Assembly (NCBI GenBank): GCA_039812405.1
Contig: JBDIAL010000001.1
Span: forward strand, 1-64,000
DNA from: Nostocoides sp039812405
GTDB lineage: Bacteria > Actinomycetota > Actinomycetes > Actinomycetales > Dermatophilaceae
Length of the DNA stretch: 64,000 bases
Direction: 5' to 3'
Part shown: positions 16,106 to 25,027 of the stretch, piece after piece
How the letters are laid out: each line of letters starts with the position of its first letter
Position numbering within the stretch: position 1 is the first letter of the stretch
Notes under the pieces: generated by a model
Databases searched by the model: none
Seen by the model: the letters and a program-made list of their open reading frames with translations, nothing else
Told to the model about the DNA's origin: nothing
Program-made: the position numbers and the translations under genes

Positions 16106-17113
16106 TCAGCCCTCGGCCACGAGCTCCTGGAGCTGCGACCACTCCTGCTCGCTGAGCCGCACCAGCCCGTCGGCTCGTCGGGAGGCCAGGCGCCGCGTGC
16201 CGGGCAGGCGGGGCTGACCCGCGGCTGTCACCGCGTCGAGGAGGACGTCGAGACGCTCGGGGAGGCCGGGGAGACCGCCGGCGCCCACGGACGGGTCGAT
16301 GACGACGATCGTCTCGCCGGTCCGCGCGGTGGGCGCCCCGGCGGGCCGACGGGCGGACACCTCGAAGGAGAAGTCCGCGCCGACGAGGGCGGCGCACAGC
16401 ACCTCGACGATGAGCGCGATGGAGCCGCCCTTGTGACCACCGAACGGCGACAGGGCACCGCCGTCGAGGATCGCGTCGGGGTCGCCGGTGGGCCGGCCGT
16501 CCCGGTCGATGCCGGTGTCCTGCGGCAGCGCGCGGCCCTCCGCGGCGGCGAGCTGCAGGTCGCCGTGGGACATCGTCGAGGAGGACTGGTCGATGACCAG
16601 CGGCGGGCCGGACTCCCGCGGGGCGGCGAAGGCGACCGGGTCGGTGCCGAAGACGACGCGCCGCCCGCCGGCCGGCGCGACGGCGGGCGAGCTGTTGACG
16701 AGGGCGAGCGCGACGAGCCCGCGGTCGGCGAGGTCCTCGACGTCGAGGTAGAGCGCGCCGAGGTGGTGGGAGTCGCGGATCGCCAGGATCGCGACGCCGT
16801 TCGCCCGCGCCCGCTCCACGAGCACCTCGCGGACCCCCTCGAGCGCCACCTGGGCGAAGCCGTTGTCGGCGTCCACGCGAAGCAGCCCGGGAGCCGCGTC
16901 CTCGACCCGCGGAGAGGGGTCGCCGTTGACGTAGCCCGTCGCGATGGCGGCCCGGTAGTCCTTGAGCCGGAACAGGCCGTGGCTGCTGTGGCCGTCCCGC
17001 TGCGCGCTCACGCAGGTATGGGCGAGGACCCGCGCGGACGAGGCGCCGTAGCCGTATGCCCTCAGCAGCCCGGCCACCTGCTCGCACAGCTCCTCGAACG
17101 GCACGTCTCGCAT
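16106..17113 (-). CDS. Ldh2/malate dehydrogenase-2 family oxidoreductase
   Basis: 335 residues of the YbiC/YlbC/ComC-type NAD(P)-dependent 2-hydroxyacid dehydrogenase fold, unrelated to classical lactate dehydrogenase. Family marks include a His-rich start region (SAQRDGHSSHGLFRL), IRDSHHLGALY, FGTDPVAFAAP and SPFGGHKG. Members oxidise malate, ureidoglycolate, sulfolactate or delta-piperideine-type substrates; the exact one cannot be told. The start is ATG 17113 with AGGGG upstream; an inverted CGCATACCC/GGGTATGCG pair (17114-17122, 17146-17154) lies just before it. Divergent from the iron-binding lipoprotein gene. Confidence 0.87.
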   Translation of the reverse strand: MRDVPFEELCEQVAGLLRAYGYGASSARVLAHTCVSAQRDGHSSHGLFRLKDYRAAIATGYVNGDPSPRVEDAAPGLLRVDADNGFAQVALEGVREVLVERARANGVAILAIRDSHHLGALYLDVEDLADRGLVALALVNSSPAVAPAGGRRVVFGTDPVAFAAPRESGPPLVIDQSSSTMSHGDLQLAAAEGRALPQDTGIDRDGRPTGDPDAILDGGALSPFGGHKGGSIALIVEVLCAALVGADFSFEVSARRPAGAPTARTGETIVVIDPSVGAGGLPGLPERLDVLLDAVTAAGQPRLPGTRRLASRRADGLVRLSEQEWSQLQELVAEG

Positions 17114-17216
17114 CGCATACCCCTGCCTGTCGTCGCTCCGGGTGAGGGTATGCGGTCCGCTCCACTCTCCCGCTCGCGGCCCCCTGCTCGTCCCTCGACA
17201 CCGTGGTCGCGATGAG

Positions 17217-17235
17217 TTAGGTTTCCCTAACTTAG
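17217..17235. promoter_or_regulatory. IdeR/DtxR iron box
   Basis: TTAGGTTTCCCTAACTTAG closely matches the 19-bp consensus TTAGGTTAGSCTAACCTAA bound by iron-loaded DtxR/IdeR. It lies 28 bp upstream of the siderophore-binding protein ATG and predicts derepression under iron starvation. It could also affect the divergent Ldh2-family gene 104 bp away. Confidence 0.88.
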
Positions 17236-17262
17236 GTACGCCTGACCCATGTGGAGGTTCCC

Positions 17263-18336
17263 ATGTCCCCATCGTCCCTGACCGAGCTCGTCGATGTCGA
17301 CCGCGAGTTCGCGGCGATCGTCGACGCCTTGACCCGACGCGGCTTCCTGGCCGGGGCCGCCGGCGGCGCCGCGCTGCTCGGGCTCGCGGCATGCGGCGAG
17401 AGCGACTCCCCCGCTGCCTCAACCGCGACGGGCGAGACGCCCTGGACGGTCGAGCACAAGTACGGGACGACGACGATCCCGAGGCGGCCGCAGCGGGTCG
17501 TGACGCTCGGCTACACCGACCAGGAGCCGGCGCTGGCCCTCGGGGTCCGCCCGGTCGGCGTCGTGGACTTCTGGGGCGAGCGGCCCTACGGGAAGTGGCC
17601 CTGGGAGCACGAGCTGTGGGACGGCAAGGAGCCGACGGTCGTCGGCGAGCGCGACGACTACGACCTCGAGAAGATCGTCGGCCTGCAGCCGGACCTGATC
17701 GTCGGCCTGTACTCGGGGATGACCAAGCAGGACTATGCGAAGCTGTCGGACATCGCGCCCACCGTCGCCCAGCCGCCGGGCTACGCCGACTTCGCGGCGA
17801 CCTGGAGCGTCATCACCGAGATGATGGGCCGCTGCCTGGGGCGCGAGGCCGAGGCGAAGAAGCTCGTCGCCGGCCTCGAGGCACGCTTCGCCGAGGTGCG
17901 CCGGGCGCACCCGGAGTGGTCGGGGAAGACCGTCGCCGTCGTCGAGCCGATGCCGGCCGGGCGGTTCGCCGTGTTCGGCGCGGGCGACCCGAAGGTGCAG
18001 TTCATGGAGAGCCTCGGCTTCACGATCGACCCGGCCGTCGCGAAGTTCGCACCCGGCGGCGACGTGGCGACGCTCAGCGCGGAGCGTCTCGACCTGCTCG
18101 ACGTCGACCAGCTGGTCGTCCTCGTCGACGCCGGCGACCCGACCGAGCGCCAGGTGCGCGCGAACCGGCTGTTCACCGACCTCGGCGTCGTCACGGAGGG
18201 CCGGACGCTCTTCCTGCCGTTCGGGACCAACCCGCCGGTCGGGGCCGCCATGGCCTTCAACTCGGCCCTGAGCATCCCCTTCGGCATCGACCACGTGGTG
18301 CCGGCGCTGGTGGCCCAGGCCGGGAGCGCCGGTTAG
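17263..18336 (+). CDS. Iron-siderophore ABC transporter substrate-binding lipoprotein
   Basis: 357 residues of the FecB/FepB-type periplasmic binding family. A twin-arginine-like signal TRRGFLAGAAGGAALLGLAAC ends in a lipobox (LAAC), so it is probably exported folded and lipid-anchored. The two lobes (RPQRVVTLGYTDQEPALALG and GKTVAVVEPMPAGRF regions) are linked by a rigid helix as in class III binding proteins. ATG 17263 is preceded by GGAGG with 5-nt spacing. The IdeR box upstream shows iron control. No permease or ATPase gene is adjacent, so it must share a transporter encoded elsewhere. Confidence 0.92.
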   Translation: MSPSSLTELVDVDREFAAIVDALTRRGFLAGAAGGAALLGLAACGESDSPAASTATGETPWTVEHKYGTTTIPRRPQRVVTLGYTDQEPALALGVRPVGVVDFWGERPYGKWPWEHELWDGKEPTVVGERDDYDLEKIVGLQPDLIVGLYSGMTKQDYAKLSDIAPTVAQPPGYADFAATWSVITEMMGRCLGREAEAKKLVAGLEARFAEVRRAHPEWSGKTVAVVEPMPAGRFAVFGAGDPKVQFMESLGFTIDPAVAKFAPGGDVATLSAERLDLLDVDQLVVLVDAGDPTERQVRANRLFTDLGVVTEGRTLFLPFGTNPPVGAAMAFNSALSIPFGIDHVVPALVAQAGSAG

Positions 18337-18342
18337 GACACA

Positions 18343-18364
18343 CCGGCGCTGGCGGTGGCGCCGG
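18343..18364. terminator. Short hairpin between converging genes
   Basis: CCGGCGC (18343-18349) pairs with GCGCCGG (18358-18364) around an 8-nt loop, between the iron-binding lipoprotein gene and gdhA. No T-run follows. Confidence 0.45.
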
Positions 18365-18404
18365 CCCGGACGAGGATGCGGGAGGGCCGGGCCGGACGAG
18401 CGGA

Positions 18405-19754
18405 TCAGACGAGTCCGAGGGCGAGCATGGCGTCGGCGACCTGGGTGAAGCCGGCGATGTTCGCGCCCATCAGGTAGTTGCCGGAGGCACCGTACTCCTC
18501 GGCCGTGGCCAGGCACCGGTCGTGGATGGTCCGCATGATGACGGCGAGCCGGCTCTCGGTGTGCTCGAAGCTCCAGCTGTCGCGCGAGGCATTCTGCTGC
18601 ATCTCCAGGGCGCTCGTCGCCACGCCACCGGCGTTGGCGGCCTTGCCCGGCGCGAAGCGGACGCCTGCCTCGCAGAGCAGCTTGACCGCATCGGGGGTGG
18701 TCGGCATGTTGGCACCCTCGGCGACGATCCGGCACCCGTTGCGGACCAGCTGGGTCGCGTCCGCACGGTTGAGCTCGTTCTGGGTCGCGCAGGGTAGCGC
18801 GATGTCGCACGGAACCTCCCAGATCGAGCCCCGCGCACTCAGGCTCGCGTCACCACCTCGCGCCACGGCATAGTCGGCGATCCGGCCCCGCTGGACCTCC
18901 TTGACCGTCTTGAGCAGCTCCAGGTCGATGCCCTTCTCGTCGACGACGTAGCCCGTCGAGTCCGAGCAGGCGATGACGCGCCCGCCGAGCTGGTGGACCT
19001 TCTCGATGGCATACAGCGCGACGTTGCCCGAGCCGGACACGACGACGCGTCTGCCGTCGAAATCCTCCCCACGGGTCTCGAGCATCGACTCGACGAAGAA
19101 CACCGTGCCGTAGCCGGTCGCCTCGGTGCGGACCCGCGACCCGCCCCAGGTCACGCCCTTGCCGGTCAGCGTGCCGGACTCGTAGCGGTTGGTGATCCGC
19201 TTGTACTGGCCGAACAGATAGCCGATCTCGCGACCGCCGACCCCGATGTCACCGGCCGGGACGTCGGTGTACTCCCCGATGTGGCGGTAGAGCTCCATCA
19301 TGAACGACTGGCAGAAGCGCATGACCTCGACGTCGGAGCGACCCTTGGGGTCGAAGTCCGACCCGCCCTTGCCGCCGCCGATCGGCATACCGGTCAGGGC
19401 GTTCTTGAAGATCTGCTCGAAGCCGAGGAACTTGACGATCCCCAGGTAGACCGAGGGGTGGAAGCGCAGGCCGCCCTTGAACGGGCCGAGCGCGGAGTTG
19501 AACTCCACCCGGAAGCCCCGGTTAATCTGCACGGCCCCCGCGTCGTCCACCCACGGCACCCGGAAGATGATCTGCCGCTCGGGTTCGCACAGCCGCTGGA
19601 TGATGGCGGCCTCGGCGTACTCCGGGTGCTTGGCGACCACCGGCCCCAGGCTGTCGAGCACCTCGTGCACGGACTGGTGGAACTCGGCCTCGCCGGGGTT
19701 GCGGCGCTGCACCTCCTCGTAGATGGAGCGCAGCTTCTCGTCCAGCAACGGCAT
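18405..19754 (-). CDS. gdhA: NADP-specific glutamate dehydrogenase
   Basis: 449 residues, the usual length of hexameric bacterial GdhA. It makes glutamate from 2-oxoglutarate, ammonia and NADPH. The family motifs GPFKGGLRFHPSV, MPIGGGKGGSDFDPKG with the catalytic lysine region, PAGDIGVGGREIG, the Rossmann loop VVSGSGNVA and the conserved C-terminal block (EGANMPTTPDA, PGKAANAGGVATSALEM) are all visible. ATG 19754 has AAGGAC 7 nt upstream, which is why it is preferred over an ATG six codons earlier. It is monocistronic, with a 350-nt upstream gap. Confidence 0.97.
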   Translation of the reverse strand: MPLLDEKLRSIYEEVQRRNPGEAEFHQSVHEVLDSLGPVVAKHPEYAEAAIIQRLCEPERQIIFRVPWVDDAGAVQINRGFRVEFNSALGPFKGGLRFHPSVYLGIVKFLGFEQIFKNALTGMPIGGGKGGSDFDPKGRSDVEVMRFCQSFMMELYRHIGEYTDVPAGDIGVGGREIGYLFGQYKRITNRYESGTLTGKGVTWGGSRVRTEATGYGTVFFVESMLETRGEDFDGRRVVVSGSGNVALYAIEKVHQLGGRVIACSDSTGYVVDEKGIDLELLKTVKEVQRGRIADYAVARGGDASLSARGSIWEVPCDIALPCATQNELNRADATQLVRNGCRIVAEGANMPTTPDAVKLLCEAGVRFAPGKAANAGGVATSALEMQQNASRDSWSFEHTESRLAVIMRTIHDRCLATAEEYGASGNYLMGANIAGFTQVADAMLALGLV

Positions 19755-19970
19755 CCCGACCGTCCTTCCCATGCGCCGCGCGCGATCGTCCGTGCGGTGG
19801 CACCGACCGGACGGTCGTCCACCTGCCCCTCGGCCCTCCCGACGAGCTGCGGGGTCGGCTGAACCCCGCCCGGCCGAGCCTATCGGGGTCCCCGGCCCGT
19901 ATGCCGCGCACGACCTCTCCCTGCCCGAGGCCCGACCCGGTCGGACGGTCCGCCGCCCTGGCCCCCATCG

Positions 19971-20009
19971 CCTGCATGAATCCGACCCAATTGGACAGTC
20001 TCATGCAGG
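19971..20009. promoter_or_regulatory. Dyad in the gap upstream of gdhA
   Basis: CCTGCATGA (19971-19979) and TCATGCAGG (20001-20009) are perfect inverted repeats around 21 nt containing CCAATTGG. It may be a regulator site or the 3' hairpin of the VOC gene ending at 20105. Nothing else is recognised in 19755-20104. Confidence 0.4.
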
Positions 20010-20104
20010 TCCGTGTCCGCCTGGCCGTTCACCCCGGGCCACCACCGAGCAGGTCGACGAGGCGGTATGCGAGCGGTGGACAGGACCCGGCGGCCGGGGA
20101 CCCC

Positions 20105-20962
20105 TCACGACTCCCGGGTGAAGCTGAGCTCGGCCCCGAAGCACCGGTCGGCCGGGACGACGAGGCGGTCGGGAAGCTCCTCGAAGGGCAGGCCCTCCGT
20201 CGCGAGCCGGCGTGCCACCGCACCGAGATCCGGCACGGCGACGCCGAACCCGCTGAAGCCGCCCGACCCGCCGGAGCCGCCGGACGCGGTCCGCGCAGGG
20301 GTCGGCTCGAGCCGGAGCCGGCCACCCTCGTCGAGGGGGTAGACGAGTCCGTCGGCGGACGGCCGCACACCGGTGAACGCCTCCAGGAAGGCGGCGTCGT
20401 CGCCCGGACGCTCCACCTGGAGCGAGGCGCTGGACACGTTCGTCGCCCCGTTGTCGTGGCGCTGGAGCGGGGTGCTCCAGAACGCCTCGGGGTGGTGCTG
20501 CTCGCATACGAAGAACGCGGCGTCGGGCAGCCGGTCGTCGACGGCGAAGGCCAGGGTGAACGCGACGTGCGTCTCGCTCCCGTCGGCCGCCCGACCCGAG
20601 CGCTCGAAGGAGAAGGGCTCGAGGTCACCGATGCCCTGCCGGGCGAAGCGAGCCGCGTCCGCTCGGGCGTCGACGCTGTCCAGGACGAACATGGCGAGGC
20701 CCTCGCGCCGCGACAGGTAGTCCTGCACGAACCGGCCGAAGCTGAAAGAGCGCGGCCCGTGGGGCGGTATGCGCTCGGGGTCGGCGACCGTGATGAGCTC
20801 GAGGAACGACGACCGGAACTGGATCACGTGGTTCGCGGTGCCCCAGGGGTGCCGGTTGCGCGCGCCGACCCGGAAGCCGAGCCGCCCGTAGAAAGCCGCC
20901 GCCCGGTCCAGGTCGCGGACGGCGAGCACGAGGTGGTCGATGCGTCGCGAGCGGACGGTCAT
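20105..20962 (-). CDS. VOC-superfamily (glyoxalase-like) protein
   Basis: 285 residues containing two glyoxalase/dioxygenase-type modules: IDHLVLAVRDLDRAAAFYGRLGF at the N-terminus and a second, diverged half after about residue 130 (ATNVSSASLQVERPGDDAAFLEAFTG). It resembles the Glyoxalase_3-type family (PF13468-like) of unknown reaction. A Gly/Ser-rich linker (ASGGSGGSGGFSG) precedes the last ~45 residues. It is transcribed alone between gdhA and an acetyltransferase gene. No substrate can be proposed. Confidence 0.82.
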   Translation of the reverse strand: MTVRSRRIDHLVLAVRDLDRAAAFYGRLGFRVGARNRHPWGTANHVIQFRSSFLELITVADPERIPPHGPRSFSFGRFVQDYLSRREGLAMFVLDSVDARADAARFARQGIGDLEPFSFERSGRAADGSETHVAFTLAFAVDDRLPDAAFFVCEQHHPEAFWSTPLQRHDNGATNVSSASLQVERPGDDAAFLEAFTGVRPSADGLVYPLDEGGRLRLEPTPARTASGGSGGSGGFSGFGVAVPDLGAVARRLATEGLPFEELPDRLVVPADRCFGAELSFTRES

Positions 20963-21091
20963 GCGCTCCCCTTCCCAGGTCGGGACGCCGGCCAGGACAG
21001 GTCGCGCCGTCCACCGGCCCTGGAGCCAGTATGCCGTCGGGCCGGCTGCCGCTCCCGGCAGCGGCCTCCCCGGTGGGCCGGCGGCATCCTG

Positions 21092-21664
21092 TCAGCCACC
21101 CGCGGCCGGCGGCCGGTCCGGTCGGGCTCTCCCCGGTCGGACCGTGCCGTTCCCCGTGACGAGACTCAGCGGTGGGACGTCCTTGGCGACGACGGCTCCG
21201 GCACCGACGACCGACCCGTGGCCGATGGTCACCCCCGGCGTGACCGTGACGGAGGCCCCGATCCACACGTCGTCCTCGATGACGATGGGTGCGTGGGTGA
21301 TGGCGTCGTACCGCTCGGCGAGGTCGACGGGGTGACCCGCGGTGCTCAGGGTCACCCGAGGGCCGATCAGAACGCGGTCACCGATGGTGATCCCCCCGAA
21401 GTCGAGGAGGAAGCACCCCTGGTTGATGAACACCCGCTCGCCGAACGACGCACCCAGGCCGTAGTCGCAGAAGAACGGCGGCAGGACGGTCAGGGAGGGC
21501 GGGACGGGGCGGCCGAAGATCTCGCCGAGGACGGCGGCCCGGGCGTCCAGGTCCTCGAACGGCAGCGCGTTCAGACGCGCGGTCCGGGCCATCACCCACT
21601 GGACCCGCTCGGCGAAGGCCCGCGACTCGGGGGTGTGGGTCCGGAGTCGGTGTTCGCTGCGCAC
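21092..21664 (-). CDS. Sugar O-acetyltransferase, hexapeptide-repeat (maltose/galactoside type)
   Basis: 190 residues. An N-terminal helical cap (about 10-60) is followed by left-handed beta-helix hexapeptides (GERVFINQGCFLLDFG, ITIGDRVLIGPRVTL, VWIGASVTVTPGVTIGHGSVVGAGAVV). The catalytic His lies in STAGHPVD, as in Maa/LacA. It would acetylate a sugar 6-hydroxyl using acetyl-CoA. The GTG start at 21664 has only a weak upstream GAG. It is next to, and in the same direction as, the FGGY kinase gene, so a sugar-metabolism role fits. Confidence 0.85.
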   Translation of the reverse strand: MRSEHRLRTHTPESRAFAERVQWVMARTARLNALPFEDLDARAAVLGEIFGRPVPPSLTVLPPFFCDYGLGASFGERVFINQGCFLLDFGGITIGDRVLIGPRVTLSTAGHPVDLAERYDAITHAPIVIEDDVWIGASVTVTPGVTIGHGSVVGAGAVVAKDVPPLSLVTGNGTVRPGRARPDRPPAAGG

Positions 21665-21707
21665 TCGACCGATGCTCGCATGACCGGCCTCGATCCCGCC
21701 CGCGGGC

Positions 21708-23135
21708 TCAGCTGAGGCGCCGGAGGAGATGCTCGAAGCGGGCGATGCGCTGCTCCATCCGTCGCGCCAGCGCCGGATCGGGAGTCGTGGTCACGTCGTC
21801 GTCCGTGCCACCTCCACCGGGTCGGGCGTCCCAGCCCGCGGCGGACGCGGCGAGCAGGGCGGCACCGTGGGCCGGGCCGAGACTCGAGCATCGCAGCGGT
21901 CTCTGCAGGCCGGCCGCTACCAGGTCGCGAAGCGACGCGATCTGCGCCGCCCGCCCGCCGACACCGATCGGGTCGGGTGGGATGCGTCCCCCTGATACAC
22001 CGCGGACGAGGCGGACCAGCTCGATGCCCACTCCCTCGATGACGGCGCTGCTGATCTCCGGGGCGCCGTGGGTCGCACGGAGATCGGTCAGCGTGCCGGG
22101 GACGCCCTGGCCGTCCCGGTCGCCCTGGAGGTAGGGCAGGAACATCGGAAGGTCGGCTGCCTCGTGGTCGGTGTCGAGGGGGCGGCCGATGATCCCCGAC
22201 CACCAGGTGAGCGCCAGGCCTGCGGCATGTGTCGAGTCCAGGGCGAGCCAGGTCCGTGGGATGCAGTGGCGGAACGCACCCGGCCGGGGCCGGCTCGCAG
22301 CCTGGAAGGCGGCCCCGCTCGTGCCGATCGAGATGGCGATGGCACCGTCGATGGTGGCGCCCAGGGCCAGGGCCTGGGCCGCCTGGTCACCGGAGCCCGC
22401 GACGACAGGGAGGCCGAGAAGCCGGCGACCGTCTCCGCGCAGAGGCGGCAGCTGCTCGATGTGCCCGGTGACCTGGGACGACGGGACGATCGGCGGCAGC
22501 AGGTGCTCGTCCAGGCCGACGGCGTCGACGAGCGGCTCGGCCCACTCGTCGGTGTGGGTGTCCATGAGGTTCATCGCGGACGCGTCGGAGGGCTCGGTCG
22601 CCCATCCCGCGCCGAATCGGAGACGGATGTCGTCCTTCGGGACGCTGACCGAGGCCATCCGGGCGCAGACGTGGGGCTCGTGGCGACGAAGCCATGCGAC
22701 GTGGGCCGAGGTGAACGCCGGGATCGGAGCATGACCCGACCGCCCGACCCAGTCGACGGGCTCCTCCCCCAGCTCGCGCGCGGCGTCCACAGCGCGCGAG
22801 TCCGACCACAGGATGGCCGGTCGCAGCAGGCTCCCCGCCCGGTCGCGGACCACCGTCGTGTGCATCTGACCCGTCAGGCCCACGATGGCGTTCGTGGCGC
22901 TCACCGTCGGGTGCGACGCGAGGACGAGGTCGAGGACCTCTCCCACGGCGCGCCACCAGTCGTCCGGATCCTGCTCGGCCCACCCGACCTGGGGATGGGA
23001 GATCGGGTAGGGAGCCGACACGTAGTCGGTGCGTCGGCCGGTGCTCGAGATGACCTCGCCCTTCACCGCGCTCGTCCCGACGTCCAGCCCGATCGCAAAG
23101 GACTCGGTGCCGGCCGCGCGCGATCTGCTCGGCAT
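21708..23135 (-). CDS. FGGY-family carbohydrate kinase (xylulokinase-like)
   Basis: 475 residues with both FGGY lobes: N-terminal IGLDVGTSAVKGEV phosphate loop, GLTGQMHTTVV, WSDSRA, and C-terminal GSGDQAAQALALG, SIGTSGA and VGGRAAQIASLRDLVA. This arrangement is that of XylB-type ketose kinases that phosphorylate a pentulose or related sugar. ATG 23135 follows AGGGAGGT with 6-nt spacing; longer readings run into the promoter. The ROK repressor gene and the divergent ABC importer follow upstream, so the three probably handle one sugar. Confidence 0.92.
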   Translation of the reverse strand: MPSRSRAAGTESFAIGLDVGTSAVKGEVISSTGRRTDYVSAPYPISHPQVGWAEQDPDDWWRAVGEVLDLVLASHPTVSATNAIVGLTGQMHTTVVRDRAGSLLRPAILWSDSRAVDAARELGEEPVDWVGRSGHAPIPAFTSAHVAWLRRHEPHVCARMASVSVPKDDIRLRFGAGWATEPSDASAMNLMDTHTDEWAEPLVDAVGLDEHLLPPIVPSSQVTGHIEQLPPLRGDGRRLLGLPVVAGSGDQAAQALALGATIDGAIAISIGTSGAAFQAASRPRPGAFRHCIPRTWLALDSTHAAGLALTWWSGIIGRPLDTDHEAADLPMFLPYLQGDRDGQGVPGTLTDLRATHGAPEISSAVIEGVGIELVRLVRGVSGGRIPPDPIGVGGRAAQIASLRDLVAAGLQRPLRCSSLGPAHGAALLAASAAGWDARPGGGGTDDDVTTTPDPALARRMEQRIARFEHLLRRLS

Positions 23136-23209
23136 CGCTGACCTCCCTGAGCACCGGACCGTCGTGACACGGCGACAGTAGGGCACCTTTCGAACTGCCG
23201 TCAAGCATT

Positions 23210-23227
23210 AGTCAGCATCTTCTGACT
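23210..23227. promoter_or_regulatory. Operator-like dyad upstream of the kinase gene
   Basis: AGTCAG-CATCTT-CTGACT lies in an AT-rich 75-bp pocket just upstream of the kinase ATG. A wider TTAGTC...GACTAA pair spans it. The adjacent ROK repressor is the obvious candidate to bind. Confidence 0.55.
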
Positions 23228-23309
23228 GATTCCCAGACTAAGTGGCTGGCAGGCCCGTCCGATGACGACGACACCGCGGACGACAGGGAGGACGCCGGAC
23301 CCAGCCCGG

Positions 23310-24515
23310 TCAGCCGCTCCGGCTCGCCCCGTCACTCGTCCGCTGGGCGGCGATGCGCTCGTTGACGTTGACGGGCTCGAGGGCGCGCTGGATCACCAGC
23401 TGTGCGGCACCCACCGCGCCGCAGCGCTCGTCGCCGACGGCTCGGACGAGCTCCAGGTCGCGAGTCGCCAGGGAGAGCGAGTACTCGTAGACCGACTGCC
23501 TCACCCCGAGCAGGAGGTGGTCACCGGCGGTGGTGAGGCTGCCCCCGACGATGATGAGGCTGGGGTTGAGGATGTTCACCGCGTAGGCGATGGCGCGTCC
23601 CAGGACTCGACCGGCCTCCCGGAGTCGATGGATGGCCTCGGGCTCGCCCGCCACGACCCTCGCCAGGGCATCCCGCGTGGAGCGGACCTCCAGGCCGGCC
23701 TGCGACAGGTCCCGGACCATCGACCATCCCGCGGCGAGCGCCTCGACGCACCCCGTCCCCCCGCATCGGCACAGGGGCCCGGCCTCGGGCTCGATGCGGA
23801 TGTGGCCGAGGTCCCCCGCGGCACCGTTGGCGCCTCGGAAGAGCACACCGCTGCTCAGGATCGCGCTGCCGATCCCCGTCCCGGCCTTCACGTAGAGCAC
23901 GTTCTGGTGATCGCGCCACCCGAGGAGGTACTCCCCGAGCGCCCGGGCGTTGACATCGTTCTCGACCAGGACGGGGATGTCCAAGCGGGTCCGGAAGGCC
24001 GCCTCGATGTCGAGGCCGTCCCAGCCCGTCATGACCGAGGGTCCGACCACCTCGCCGCGGGCGAAATCGACCGGCGCGGGCACGGACAGGCCCACGCCGA
24101 GGAGCTCATCAGTATGACGCCCGGCGGCCTCCACCAGCGCCGCACCTTCCGCGGCGATCCAGGTGAGCGCGATCTCGGGCCCCTCGGACACGGCGAGCTC
24201 GGTCACGCTCTCCTGGAGCACCGCCCCGGACAGGTCGGTCAGCGCGAGCCGGATGTGGTCCTCCCCGATGTCGGCAGCGAGGACCAGGTGGCTCGCATGG
24301 TTGATGGCGAGCACCTTCGACGGACGCCCTCCGGTCGACTGGCCCGAGGCGGACTCGCGGATCAGGCCGGTCGCGAAGAGGGTGTCGAGGCGGTCCGCGA
24401 CGGTGGACCGCGACATCCCGGTCGCCGAGGCCAGCCCGGCTCGGGTGTCCGCGGCCCCGGATGCGATGAGGGCGAGCACGTCCCCCGGGCTGGCCAGACT
24501 GTTCAGCGGGCGCAT
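23310..24515 (-). CDS. ROK-family transcriptional repressor (NagC/XylR type)
   Basis: 401 residues. An N-terminal winged helix-turn-helix (about 10-70, DTRAGLASATGMSRSTVADRLDTL) is followed by an ROK sugar-kinase-like domain with the zinc motif CRCGGTGCVEALA at about 250 and the GAAGDLGHIRIEP loop. Such proteins bind operators and release them on binding a sugar. It lies between the kinase and the divergent importer operon, with promoters on both sides, consistent with local control of all of them. The start ATG 24515 has GGAGAGG upstream (weak). Confidence 0.92.
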   Translation of the reverse strand: MRPLNSLASPGDVLALIASGAADTRAGLASATGMSRSTVADRLDTLFATGLIRESASGQSTGGRPSKVLAINHASHLVLAADIGEDHIRLALTDLSGAVLQESVTELAVSEGPEIALTWIAAEGAALVEAAGRHTDELLGVGLSVPAPVDFARGEVVGPSVMTGWDGLDIEAAFRTRLDIPVLVENDVNARALGEYLLGWRDHQNVLYVKAGTGIGSAILSSGVLFRGANGAAGDLGHIRIEPEAGPLCRCGGTGCVEALAAGWSMVRDLSQAGLEVRSTRDALARVVAGEPEAIHRLREAGRVLGRAIAYAVNILNPSLIIVGGSLTTAGDHLLLGVRQSVYEYSLSLATRDLELVRAVGDERCGAVGAAQLVIQRALEPVNVNERIAAQRTSDGASRSG

Positions 24516-24631
24516 ATCGGTCCTCTCCAGGCAACCGCCTCCTTATACCAGATGTCCCCATGGAAACGCCTCCCCCACGGCTCTTGCTCCCCGGCTTACG
24601 CTGATATTCGTTAAAAGTATGCGAGTAATGC

Positions 24632-24661
24632 TTGACACTCGTTGTAACTGAGCCGTAGGGT
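24632..24661 (+). promoter_or_regulatory. Promoter of the sugar ABC importer operon
   Basis: TTGACA at 24632-24637 and TAGGGT at 24656-24661, spaced 18 bp, in a locally AT-rich region (24600-24655). It drives the importer operon and is divergent from the ROK gene. Confidence 0.6.
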
Positions 24662-25027
24662 CCTCACACCCGGCACGGGAGCCAACGAAGGCGAGTGAGA
24701 TGACCAGGCAACGGATCCATGACCTCCATGGCCGTCGGCGACTCACTCGGACGGAGTCCAGCACCCCGACCCGGGCCTGTCCCCTCCCCGTGGACCCGCG
24801 CGGCGCGCCACCCTCCGCGTCGAACGAGTCCGCAACCCCCCACATGGGCCCGGCTCGGGCCCCCACCTCGGTGCGGGCAGGCACGTCGAAGGGCCCGCAT
24901 GGACCAGCAGCTCCGACGACGGGCCGCGCGCCATCTCCCACCAGGACGCGTCAGCCCTGACCCGGCAGTCACCGCTGCTCCGCCCTTCCCGTCGGCCACC
25001 GGCCGCACCTCTCCAAGGAGTCTCACC
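24662..25027 (+). other. Long 5' leader of the sugar importer operon
   Basis: If the promoter at 24632 is right, the mRNA carries about 360 nt before the first ATG. An ATG at 24700 preceded by AAGGCGAGTGAG could open an 86-codon frame, but its codon use and composition do not look like a real protein. I recognise no riboswitch class. The region is G+C-rich, with the gene's own AAGGAG at 25015-25020. Confidence 0.45.

Noticed and set aside
24719..25027. N-terminal extension of the sugar-binding protein
   Set aside because: The lipoprotein signal and AAGGAG fix the start at 25028; the extension has Pro/Arg-rich noise.
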